A stretch of 55,064 nt of DNA from an uncultured Marvinbryantia sp. (GTDB lineage Bacteria; Bacillota; Clostridia; Lachnospirales; Lachnospiraceae), in assembly GCA_934394985.1 (NCBI GenBank), contig CAKRRF010000016.1:1-55064 (forward strand), read 5' to 3'. Below the pieces are notes generated by a model. The model saw only the letters and a list, made by a program, of their open reading frames with translations, made no database searches and was not told where the DNA came from. Made by a program: the position numbers and the translations under genes. Within the stretch, counting starts at the first letter, position 1, and each line of letters starts with the position of its first letter. Shown one piece after another: positions 45,798-52,661 of this stretch.

Positions 45798-45826
45798 TTG
45801 ACTTTTTTATCTCTTTTCCGTATCCT
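45798..45826 (+). promoter_or_regulatory. Promoter for 121-aa gene
   Basis: TTGACT, 17-base spacer, TATCCT. The -10 and downstream bases TATCCTATTAGTACA (45821-45835) recur exactly at 46429-46443 in front of the 142-aa gene. Confidence 0.7.
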
Positions 45827-45879
45827 ATTAGTACAAGTTGCTTCATCACCTGCTTACATAAAGGAAAGGTATTATTACT

Positions 45880-46245
45880 ATGACTGATCGCAGACACTTT
45901 AAAATTCTTAAAATAATATATAAAGATCCATATATTACTTTTGCTGATTTAAAATGCTCCTACCCCAATTATCCTGATGTTGAGGATATTGTTACGGAAC
46001 TCGAATCCAAACATTTTATCGAATTTCGCTGTAGTGAGGATTTTAAGGACAAAAACTGCCATCTTTATGTCCAATCAGATTCCCATCTACTTTCTACTAT
46101 TACAGGCAACGTTCTCATTGAAGAGCAGCACGCATTTGAAAAACGCTGGTTCATTACCACTTTTATAGCTGTAGTAGCAGCTCTTGGAGCATATCGCAAA
46201 GAACTGGCTTTAATACTACAAGCATTGCTGCAATTACTAACATGA
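45880..46245 (+). CDS. 121-aa protein with C-terminal membrane segment
   Basis: Residues 1-85 resemble a small winged-helix domain (HFKILKIIYKDPYITFADLK, DVEDIVTELESKHFIEF). A transmembrane helix (WFITTFIAVVAALGAY) lies near the C-terminus, followed by ELALILQALLQLL. Encoded against the early operon on its own promoter, so probably expressed in the lysogen. Its 3' end overlaps the minus-strand 69-aa gene by 83 bases. A membrane-tethered DNA-binding or immunity protein is possible; function unknown. Confidence 0.65.
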   Translation: MTDRRHFKILKIIYKDPYITFADLKCSYPNYPDVEDIVTELESKHFIEFRCSEDFKDKNCHLYVQSDSHLLSTITGNVLIEEQHAFEKRWFITTFIAVVAALGAYRKELALILQALLQLLT

Positions 46246-46372
46246 TCAACGGAAAATTCGGATATCTGAGCTGAAAACTCAGTCTGTATCCTGGATGTTC
46301 TGTTTTAAAATTCTTCCTCTCACGCTTAGTCAATTTTCTATCTGTCCATACAATCACTTTCAGCTTTTTCAT
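46163..46372 (-). CDS. 69-aa membrane protein, antisense-overlapping
   Basis: Starts MKKLKVIVWTDRKLTKRERK, then one transmembrane helix (PLIMLVIAAMLVVLKPVL). The ATG at 46372 has GGAGGAGG eleven bases upstream. It lies in the early leftward operon and its 3' end overlaps, tail to tail, the plus-strand 121-aa gene. Not recognised. Confidence 0.6.
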   Translation of the reverse strand: MKKLKVIVWTDRKLTKRERKNFKTEHPGYRLSFQLRYPNFPLIMLVIAAMLVVLKPVLCDMLQELLLQL

Positions 46373-46405
46373 ACTGTTTCCCACCTCCTCCGGCTATTCT
46401 CTCTA

Positions 46406-46434
46406 TTGATTTTTCCATCTGATCTCCATATCCT
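46406..46434 (+). promoter_or_regulatory. Promoter for 142-aa gene
   Basis: TTGATT, 17-base spacer, TATCCT; same architecture and 15-base identity with the promoter at 45798-45826. Confidence 0.7.
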
Positions 46435-46485
46435 ATTAGTACAGGCTGCTGCAACAGCCGAGTACGAAAGAAAGGAGAACTTATT

Positions 46486-46914
46486 ATGCTTTTATCTTCA
46501 GCTACAACCTCAACTCTATTGCCCAAATTTGATCTCACTATCAGTATTTCCGTGATATTGGCTCTTTGCGCAATCTTGTCTCCAATCCTTACAGCGATCA
46601 TAAATAACATTCATCATACTAAAATCAGGAAAATGGAACTCCAGCAAGATTACTATCGTGAAACCATTTTTCACCAACGTGAGCTATTTGAAAATTACCT
46701 CAAATGTGCTGGACGCTGTATCCAGAATTCAGATCTTGATGCATTAAAGGATTACGGTGAATATTACTTTTCTGCCCTCCCCTATACAGCGGGTAAACTA
46801 CGTTCTGATATGATCAAAGCAAACCAGCTTATCCTCAAAGAAGAATACAAAGAAGCTTCACCGATTTTAGAAGAAATTACATCCATGATTTCAAGTACTC
46901 CACCCATGCAGTAA
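46486..46914 (+). CDS. 142-aa membrane-anchored protein
   Basis: N-terminal transmembrane helix (LTISISVILALCAILSPILT) then a long helical cytoplasmic part (HHTKIRKMELQQDYYRETIF; ENYLKCAGRCIQ). GAAAGGAGAA before the ATG. Paired with its own promoter. Convergent overlap of 38 bases with the minus-strand 53-aa gene. Plausible lysogen-expressed accessory (for example superinfection exclusion), by position only. Confidence 0.65.
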   Translation: MLLSSATTSTLLPKFDLTISISVILALCAILSPILTAIINNIHHTKIRKMELQQDYYRETIFHQRELFENYLKCAGRCIQNSDLDALKDYGEYYFSALPYTAGKLRSDMIKANQLILKEEYKEASPILEEITSMISSTPPMQ

Positions 46915-47038
46915 GCAAAATGCAGACGATTGCAACCCAGATAGGATAAATCTTATTTTCGGGTTGCAATTTTTTCATGATCGCTACTCCAATCACTCCC
47001 ACAATCCATACCAGCACTACTAATGCTGTTTCACTCAT
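46877..47038 (-). CDS. 53-aa membrane protein
   Basis: Starts MSETALVVLVWIVGVIGVAI, with a second hydrophobic helix (IYPIWVAIVCILLTAWV). GGAGGAGGTGAG upstream. First gene after cro in the leftward early operon. Two transmembrane segments linked by a short basic loop. Function unknown. Confidence 0.65.
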   Translation of the reverse strand: MSETALVVLVWIVGVIGVAIMKKLQPENKIYPIWVAIVCILLTAWVEYLKSWM

Positions 47039-47083
47039 CTATCTCACCTCCTCCGACTACGCCTGACTGCTATGTTGCACTAG

Positions 47084-47099
47084 GTGTCTTTTAGGACAC
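47084..47099. promoter_or_regulatory. Operator copy at the 3' end of cro
   Basis: GTGTCTTTTAGGACAC, the GTGTC-N6-GACAC palindrome found twice more at 47318-47333 and 47375-47390. Its position, about 230 bases away inside the cro stop region, suggests looping or autoregulation. Confidence 0.75.
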
Positions 47100-47297
47100 T
47101 TTTTCTGCAAAAAAAATCCCCATTGGTGATTCAATACCAAGTACATCTATAATTGCCTGAATCTCACTCTGTGTAAATTCGGATAAACCGTTACACTTTC
47201 TATAAAAGGCAGATCTGCTCATATTTATTTCTTTGCAAAGCTTCTCCTGACTTATTTTTCTTTTTTTCATTTCATATTCCAATCTATATTTATCCAT
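47091..47297 (-). CDS. Cro-like helix-turn-helix regulator
   Basis: A 68-residue HTH protein (MKKRKISQEKLCKEINMSRSAFYRKCNG) of the phage Cro/XRE type. ATG at 47297 with AAGGAGGG upstream. First gene of the leftward early operon, divergent from the repressor, so it probably represses the CI-like gene or tunes early transcription. Confidence 0.85.
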   Translation of the reverse strand: MDKYRLEYEMKKRKISQEKLCKEINMSRSAFYRKCNGLSEFTQSEIQAIIDVLGIESPMGIFFAEKVS

Positions 47298-47317
47298 TAA
47301 CACTCCCTCCTTTCTCC

Positions 47318-47333
47318 GTGTCATTTAGGACAC
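47318..47333. promoter_or_regulatory. Operator at the early promoter start point
   Basis: GTGTCATTTAGGACAC: inverted GTGTC/GACAC with a 6-base spacer. It covers the expected start of the leftward early transcript, so a bound repressor blocks it. Confidence 0.8.
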
Positions 47334-47337
47334 TTAT

Positions 47338-47366
47338 AAAATAGCCTATAATTTTATTCTTGTCAA
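47338..47366 (-). promoter_or_regulatory. Leftward early promoter (cro side)
   Basis: Minus strand TTGACA (47361-47366), 17-base spacer, TATTTT (47338-47343). Operators lie directly on either side. Confidence 0.75.
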
Positions 47367-47374
47367 TAGTGTTT

Positions 47375-47390
47375 GTGTATTTTATGACAC
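47375..47390. promoter_or_regulatory. Operator upstream of the early promoter
   Basis: GTGTATTTTATGACAC: one mismatch from the shared palindrome, just upstream of the -35 of the early promoter. A half-site AAGACAC near 47425-47431 overlaps the repressor promoter. Confidence 0.75.
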
Positions 47391-47416
47391 TTTTTTATTT
47401 TATTTGCAAATATATG

Positions 47417-47445
47417 TTGCGTAAAAGACACATTTATGATATTCT
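47417..47445 (+). promoter_or_regulatory. Repressor promoter
   Basis: TTGCGT, 17-base spacer, TATTCT on the plus strand, ending just before the GGAGGTGAG site of the repressor gene. Confidence 0.6.
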
Positions 47446-47467
47446 TTCTATATCGGAGGTGAGTTAC

Positions 47468-47920
47468 TTGGGAAATATGGGAACCCTTATTAAAAATTTA
47501 CGGTTAGAAAATAATATGACACTTGAAGAATTAGGAAATAAAGTCGGTGTAGGTAAAAGTACCGTCCGTAAATGGGAAAATGGCATGATCGCAAATATGC
47601 GTCGTGATAAAATTGCCAAATTAGCAGATGCTCTTAACGTATCACCTGCTTATTTAATGGGTTGGGAAGAATCCCCAGCTGCTACTATATCATATGATAT
47701 AAAATGCGATAATAAAAATGAATCCGACTTACTTCTTACTTACAGAAAATTAAATAAAAATTATCAAGACAAGGTTTTCACATATTCAAAAACTCTTCTC
47801 TCCACCCAGCAAATGGAAGAAGATCTTCTGGCCGCTCATGCCCGTACTGATATGGATCAGCCTTCAAAAGCTGTTCAGCAGGATCTGGATCTTATGAATG
47901 ATGATAGTAAATGGGAATGA
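47468..47920 (+). CDS. CI-like phage repressor
   Basis: A 150-residue repressor starting at a TTG (47468) placed ideally after GGAGGTGAG; a nearby ATG (47477) is the alternative. The XRE helix-turn-helix (IKNLRLENNMTLEELGNKVGVGKSTVRKWENG) fills residues 5-60. The C-terminal part (DLLLTYRKLNKNYQDKVF) resembles the oligomerisation region of ImmR-type repressors and no Ser-Lys autoprotease pair is obvious. With ImmA encoded downstream, cleavage by ImmA is the likely induction route. Confidence 0.88.
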   Translation: MGNMGTLIKNLRLENNMTLEELGNKVGVGKSTVRKWENGMIANMRRDKIAKLADALNVSPAYLMGWEESPAATISYDIKCDNKNESDLLLTYRKLNKNYQDKVFTYSKTLLSTQQMEEDLLAAHARTDMDQPSKAVQQDLDLMNDDSKWE

Positions 47921-47924
47921 TACG

Positions 47925-47938
47925 CTTCTGATCAGAAG
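47925..47938. promoter_or_regulatory. 14-bp palindrome before the toxin promoter
   Basis: CTTCTGATCAGAAG, a perfect palindrome lying five bases after the repressor stop and overlapping the weak -35 of the toxin promoter. May be a regulatory site; lacks a T-run so not a terminator. Confidence 0.5.
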
Positions 47939-47954
47939 TGCTGTACTTTGATAA

Positions 47955-48153
47955 TATAATATACTTAACCAGGGAACTGTTGGGGTGTTATGTCAGCCGC
48001 CGGACGCTTACGTGAAAGGAGGCTGGTGCGGATGGTTACATATGGTGATTTATTTACTTTTGTAATTATGCTTTGTGCAGTCGTAACTCTTGTTATTACT
48101 TTTATGCATAAAAAATAGCGCCCTCGTCCTGGTAAGATAAAAGCGCTATTTTT
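47955..48153 (+). ncRNA. Toxin mRNA of a type I toxin-antitoxin locus
   Basis: A TATAAT at 47955-47960 (weak -35) would start transcription near 47967. The message carries a long leader, AAAGGAGG, the 28-aa toxin gene and a terminator: AAAAAATAGCGC (48110-48121) with GCGCTATTTTT (48143-48153). The first 25 bases are almost the same as the 5' end of the opposite RNA. Confidence 0.65.
48032..48118 (+). CDS. Holin-like type I toxin peptide, 28 aa
   Basis: A 28-residue hydrophobic peptide starting MVTYGDLFTFVIMLCAVVTL and ending in HKK. This matches the putative holin-like toxin family (Hol-Tox) of Firmicutes type I loci: MVTY start, one transmembrane helix, basic end. Overproduction of such peptides harms the membrane. 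AAAGGAGG lies eight bases upstream. The stop codon is inside the shared terminator stem, typical of these loci. Confidence 0.8.
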   Translation: MVTYGDLFTFVIMLCAVVTLVITFMHKK

Positions 48154-48206
48154 AGTAATTACTCTTGCCGGCGGTCAAGTGTACGCTGACCAACGGTTCT
48201 CTTGTT
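48109..48206 (-). ncRNA. Antitoxin RNA
   Basis: Minus-strand RNA from the consensus promoter at 48213-48241, running about 98 bases into the same bidirectional terminator from the other side. It overlaps the toxin stop and 3' end, so it can pair with the toxin message. Contains a GGTCA/TGACC hairpin near its 5' end. Confidence 0.75.
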
Positions 48207-48212
48207 AAGTAT

Positions 48213-48241
48213 ATTATATGAATTTCCAAATTATTTGTCAA
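48213..48241 (-). promoter_or_regulatory. Consensus promoter of antitoxin RNA
   Basis: Minus strand TTGACA (48236-48241), 17-base spacer, TATAAT (48213-48218). A perfect SigA match, expected to be stronger than the toxin promoter. Confidence 0.9.
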
Positions 48242-48273
48242 ATCGTATTTTCATGGATTGTGAGGTGAGCCAT

Positions 48274-48735
48274 TTGAACTATGAACAGCTTTTGACTGTA
48301 GCTGATCGAGATGGTCTTCTTGTCAGGGAACAGCCGCTTCAGGTGCATGACGGTCTGATCTCCGGTAAACGGATAGCCATCCGTAAAGATATCGACACTC
48401 AGACCGCAAAGTCCTGCGTACTGGCTGAGGAAATCGGACATTACTGTACCAGCTCCGGGGATATTCTGGATCAGAGCAAAGCAGAAAACCGCAAGCAGGA
48501 GCTTCGTGCCAGAATGTGGGCGTACAATAAATTGATAGGATTAACGGGAATCATACGTTGTTATGAGCATCGGTGTCATTCATTTAGTGAAATGGCTGAA
48601 TACTTAGAGGTTACAGAAGAATTCCTGTCAGAAGCCTTAAAATACTACCAGATGAAATATGGAATCTGCGTGGTATATGAGAAATATGTAATTTACTTTG
48701 AACCGACATTATCGGTTATGAAAAAGATTGAGTAA
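48274..48735 (+). CDS. ImmA/IrrE-family metallopeptidase
   Basis: A 153-residue protease of the ImmA group. LAEEIGHYC (with EExGH replacing HExxH) plus a downstream EL-RARMWAY segment match the phage ImmA pattern in which the first ligand is in the AEE context. TTG start at 48274 after GAGGTGAG, mirroring the repressor start. It probably cleaves or inactivates the CI-like repressor when induced. Separated from the repressor by the toxin-antitoxin locus. Confidence 0.85.
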   Translation: MNYEQLLTVADRDGLLVREQPLQVHDGLISGKRIAIRKDIDTQTAKSCVLAEEIGHYCTSSGDILDQSKAENRKQELRARMWAYNKLIGLTGIIRCYEHRCHSFSEMAEYLEVTEEFLSEALKYYQMKYGICVVYEKYVIYFEPTLSVMKKIE

Positions 48736-48856
48736 TCGTTTTTTGATACTAATACGAACCACTCCAAGAAATATTCCATTACTAATTTTTTTAACTTGTC
48801 AGGAATTTTTTTAGTTTAAAATAAAGAATGAATATGCAAAAGGAGTAAAACGAGTT

Positions 48857-50373
48857 ATGAAAAAGATTTTATTATCTACTATTGCCCTTGTTTCTATTTT
48901 GTCTTATCCCTCTTCATGTCCTGCTGCCTCTTCAGTTGCTGATCAGCCCGAAGTTGAAGGTGATATTAATTATGCAGTTGGTGATGAAGTATTCTTTTTT
49001 ACAAGATATGACATTACTTCCGACTACGAAGGAAATCCTGCTCTTGTTTTATCTTTTGAATATACCAACAATTCTGCTGATCCAAATATGGCAGCATCCG
49101 ATTTCTATATACAGGTATTTCAAAATGGGATTGAAAAGGATGTATGTTTTTTATCCTCTGATAGCCAATGGGCAGATTTGGAACACAATTTAACCACCGA
49201 TATAAAAGACGGCGTCTCTCTGTCGGTTTGCCGTTCTTTTGCATTAGATGACCTAAGTTCTCCTATTGAAATTGAATCATCCGAATTTGTCAACTTTTCA
49301 GATTCTCAAAAAATGACCATTGATATTTCTCAATATGCTGGTTCTGTTCCAGAGACTGAAGCTGAAACAGAGTCGGCGTTATCCGCTCAATCTGAAGAGT
49401 ATGACATTTTGAAAAGCGAATATGAGACTTTAAAATCTGATTATGAATCTTTGCAGTCAGAGTATTCCAAATTGCAAAGTGAGAATGGTAGTTTGCTTGC
49501 TCAAATTAATTCAGAGACAGAATCTGAAACTGCATCTGAGGCTGAAACGGAATTAGAGACGGAAACTGAGTCAAAAGCTGAAACTAAATCAGAGACTACT
49601 TCACTTGCCACTTATTCCGATGATTATATATCATTTGAGTATGCAACTGATTCCTATTGTGAAATATCTTATTACACTAGTGGCGATAATATGATGTATA
49701 GTTGCGATACTTCCATGACTGATGAAGATTATTCTTCTAATGTCAATGCTTCAATAGGCATTGAGAATATTGAAGATTATGAATCAACATTTGAATTGAG
49801 CCGGGTACTTGGAAAGAATCCATTTTTTCCGATGATAAAAATGGCAAAAAGTTAATTTCTGATGGCGAATTTCCAGAGGTGGAATTCACTTTTTCTGATG
49901 ATCCGAATAAACTTGCATATACCAAGCTTCTCTGGTACGATGATAATAGTTTCGCCATCGCCCACTATGTTTCAAATAGTTCCTCTCCAGATTCGTCCAG
50001 TCTCTGTAAAGGCATATATGATTCGGTTTCTTTGTCTGATGATTGTATTGAAAATGGCTTTACTCCTGATGAAGATAATCATGGTATTATTTTTAGTAAC
50101 CTTGCATTATCATCCCAGGCTCAAAACTATGCCGCTACCGCTATTGATATTTTGGAAAAATATCTTTCCCTTGACTTAGATGCTAATTCTGCTTCGAAGC
50201 AAATAGAAAATATTCAAAAACGGGCTGATGATTATAGTAACACGAGTAATTATATTTATGATAACAGAGTTGCTGTTTATCTATATAGTGCATCTCTTAA
50301 TATTGATAATGGTGCCGATTCATCCATAATTGAAACCATTGAAGAATTAAAAACATTACTTAATGAAAATTAA
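48857..50373 (+). pseudogene. Frameshifted secreted moron protein (DUF5067-like)
   Basis: Two adjacent open frames (48857-49855 and 49879-50373) read as one protein if a single -1 shift occurs near TTTTTT at 49823-49828. After the shift the reading SIFSDDKNGKKLISDG joins smoothly to VEFTFSDDPNK. The full product would be about 505 residues: signal peptide (MKKILLSTIALVSILSY) with a weak lipobox-like PSSC, an Ig-like DUF5067-type domain (DEVFFFTRYDITSDYEGNP), a coiled coil (YETLKSDYESLQSEY), an acidic Glu/Thr-rich linker and a C-terminal domain. Either slippage, a mutation, or a sequencing error. AAAGGAG before the ATG. Confidence 0.75.
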
Positions 50374-50479
50374 TTATTTGCTCGATCAGTTTAGATCTGA
50401 ACAAAATTTCTGTAGATTTCAAGTGGCTGATACATATATTTCTTGATTAAATGTTGTTATTTCTAAAAAGGAATGGACT

Positions 50480-50683
50480 ATGACTGAAAGAGAATTTTTT
50501 ACCAATGAAATTGTAAATTATATACAAAAAGAACTAACCTTGTCTGATGAGGACTTAATTGTGCTCAAATCAAGATTAGACAATGAATCGTGTCATGTAT
50601 TGGCATTAATATTACATGATATAAAAAATGATGTTAAAGAAACATTTGAAGTTCTTAGATATGGCTATAAAATTCGTAAATAA
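50480..50683 (+). CDS. 67-aa protein upstream of integrase
   Basis: Starts MTEREFFTNEIVNYIQKELT. All-helical, mixed charge, no membrane segment. AAAAGGAATGG upstream of the ATG. It is co-oriented with and just before the integrase, a place where recombination directionality factors of serine integrases often lie, but nothing in the sequence proves that. Unrecognised otherwise. Confidence 0.6.
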   Translation: MTEREFFTNEIVNYIQKELTLSDEDLIVLKSRLDNESCHVLALILHDIKNDVKETFEVLRYGYKIRK

Positions 50684-50876
50684 TAAACTTTGTAAATAAA
50701 AGCAAAACCGCCCGGTGTTACCAGCACCGAACGGCTTTACATAGATTACTGTACAGTCCCTGTCGGAACTGTGATATAACCTCATAGCATTAAGATTATA
50801 TCACAATCCTCCGGCACCTGTACAGGTGTATTTTTTATACTCTTTTTTCATACTTTGGGTAAGGAGGATTGATTGT
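50684..50876 (+). promoter_or_regulatory. Structured region before integrase
   Basis: Contains three inverted repeats: a CCG..CGGTG/CACCG..CGG stem (50708-50734), GTGATATAA/TTATATCAC (50771-50779 with 50796-50804), and the palindrome CACCTGTACAGGTG (50815-50828) followed by TTTTTT (50831-50836), which looks like a terminator placed 40 bases before the integrase ATG. This may limit integrase expression until antitermination or a promoter after it fires. Confidence 0.55.
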
Positions 50877-52463
50877 ATGGAACAATATTGTATGTACCTA
50901 CGTAAGTCCCGTGCGGATCGGGAAGCGGAACAACGTGGTGAAATGGAAACTCTGGCCAGACATGAAGCTACTCTTCTGGCTCTGGCCGCCCGGAATCATC
51001 ATCCGATCACGAAGATCTACCGTGAAGTTGTATCTGGTGAAACAATTGCTGCACGTCCCTGTATGCAGGAGCTTCTCTCTGAAGTAGAAGCCGGCATCTG
51101 GACTGGTGTCTATGTCATGGAAGTGGAGCGTCTCGCCAGAGGGGACACCATAGATCAGGGTGTGGTGTCCAGGGCTTTTCGCTTAAGCAGTACCCTAATT
51201 ATCACTCCGATCAAAACTTACCATCCGGATAATGAATTTGATGAGGAATATTTTGAATTTGGTCTTTTCATGAGTCGGCGAGAATATGCCACCATTAAAC
51301 GCCGCCTGCAGCGTGGACGTGAAGCATCCGTCCGTGAAGGGAAATTTATCGGCAACAAACCGCCTTACGGATACCGCAGAGAGAAACTTGAACGCGACAA
51401 AGGTTTTCGTTTGGTGCCAGATTCTGATCAGGCTGATGTAGTACGTAATATCTACAAATGGTACTGTGAAGGAATCCCGGCTGATGGAGTTTCACCCACT
51501 ACCTTCGGCATGGCTAAAATCCGGGATAGATTAAATAATCTTGGAATTCCTGCTGCCACTGGCGGGCCATGGACGATCTCTTCCATCAGCTGCATCCTGC
51601 AGAATCCAGTGTATACCGGAAAGATACGTCATAACTACCGCCCTGCCGAAAAGAGCCTGTCAGGTGGTGTGATCACTGTCAGACGCCCACGCAACGGACC
51701 CGGAGATCTTTATGACGGTCTTCATGAAGCAATCATCAGCCAGGAATCCTTCGATATGGTTCAGGATTTTATGAAGAACCGTAAGCTGCCGTCTGTTCCT
51801 CTCAAGAAAAAGATGGCCAATCCTCTTTCCGGAATTGTTCGCTGCAGTGTATGTGGGAAAGTCATGATCCGGCGTCCTTATCAGAGTGGCCGTCAATGCG
51901 CCCTCATGTGCCAGACTGCTCATTGCGCCACGGTTGCTTCTGATCTGGATGAGGTAGAAAGAGAAATCCTGAATGGTCTGGCTGACTGGCTGAAAGACTA
52001 TAAGCTGAAATGGAATGCTCCGGATTCGGCTGACTCCTCTCCTGCCATCTCCATGCTGCAAAATCAGTTTGAGTTGAAGCAAAAAGAGGAACAGCAACTA
52101 CAGACTCAGTTAAGCAATACTTATGATCTGCTGGAGCAGGGTGTCTACACGAAAGATGTCTTTCTGTCACGTAATAAAATGCTGGTGGAAAAATTAGATG
52201 AACTTCACGCTGCGCTGGAATCTCTTGAAAAAGAAATTGCGCTGGAGCAAAAACGCCTTCAGGCTAAAATAGATGTGATCCCTAAAGTAGAGAATATCCT
52301 GGATGTGTACTGGACACTTCCGGATGTAAAATCGAAAAATGATCTGTTAAAATCTGTACTGGATAAAGTAGTTTACACTAAATCCGGTCGAAATGGTCCA
52401 CACCGGAAAGTGCATTACACTTTCACCCTTGACCTTTATCCTAAGTTGCCAAAAAGCCCGTAA
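50877..52463 (+). CDS. int: Large serine recombinase (integrase)
   Basis: A 528-residue serine integrase. Catalytic domain first 150 residues: Ser11 in YLRKSRADRE, ITKIYREVVSGETIAARP, MEVERLARGD, and the FEFGLFMSRREYATIKRRLQRG linker helix. Then the recombinase domain (GKFIGNKPPYGYR), a zinc ribbon (CSVCGKVM through CQTAHC, residues about 320-350), and a coiled coil (about 395-465) as needed for integration control. AAGGAGG precedes the ATG. It lies directly beside attR and reads toward it. Confidence 0.95.
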   Translation: MEQYCMYLRKSRADREAEQRGEMETLARHEATLLALAARNHHPITKIYREVVSGETIAARPCMQELLSEVEAGIWTGVYVMEVERLARGDTIDQGVVSRAFRLSSTLIITPIKTYHPDNEFDEEYFEFGLFMSRREYATIKRRLQRGREASVREGKFIGNKPPYGYRREKLERDKGFRLVPDSDQADVVRNIYKWYCEGIPADGVSPTTFGMAKIRDRLNNLGIPAATGGPWTISSISCILQNPVYTGKIRHNYRPAEKSLSGGVITVRRPRNGPGDLYDGLHEAIISQESFDMVQDFMKNRKLPSVPLKKKMANPLSGIVRCSVCGKVMIRRPYQSGRQCALMCQTAHCATVASDLDEVEREILNGLADWLKDYKLKWNAPDSADSSPAISMLQNQFELKQKEEQQLQTQLSNTYDLLEQGVYTKDVFLSRNKMLVEKLDELHAALESLEKEIALEQKRLQAKIDVIPKVENILDVYWTLPDVKSKNDLLKSVLDKVVYTKSGRNGPHRKVHYTFTLDLYPKLPKSP

Positions 52464-52475
52464 ATACGGGCTTTT
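52451..52475. terminator. Bidirectional terminator after integrase
   Basis: AAAAAGCCCG and CGGGCTTTTT form a 10-bp stem overlapping the integrase stop. On the minus strand it also stops transcripts entering from cotJC. Confidence 0.85.
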
Positions 52476-52481
52476 TGCATA

Positions 52482-52523
52482 ATGTCCAACATCCATGTAC
52501 CGGTTCTTCAGTTCCAATATCTG
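52482..52523. other. attR, right prophage junction
   Basis: Phage half-arm ATGTCCAACATCCATGTAC (52482-52500), then CGGT, core TC (52505-52506) and host cotJC sequence. The shared core with attL is GTTC (52503-52506). Joined to the left end this gives a 48-bp attP with near-perfect arms. Confidence 0.9.
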
Positions 52524-52661
52524 TCAGCAAACCACATACTCTTCGGTCTGACATCGTAAACCTTTGTGAAAGATATCGCATGGATGCTCCGATTTCACCA
52601 TCCGGTCCTCCATACTGGCTCATGATAAAGGTTGCGATCTTTGCATTTGGAGTCGTAATCT

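Larger units (their letters stand above)
8565..52506. mobile_element. Complete siphovirus-type prophage integrated in cotJC
   Basis: About 43.94 kb between attL and attR. It carries integrase, CI/Cro switch, ImmA, replication genes, SSB, TerS/TerL, portal, protease, capsid, connectors, major tail, G/GT, tape measure, Dit, Tal, fibre, holin and endolysin. All structural genes are intact and co-oriented, so it looks functional. Typical HK97-like siphovirus order. The boundaries are fixed by the exact restoration of the cotJC frame on removal. Confidence 0.95.

Noticed and set aside
50397..50470. SigE-like -10 (CATATATT) before the 67-aa gene, which would tie it to sporulation
   Set aside because: No acceptable -35 at the right distance, and the region is AT-rich, so chance is likely.
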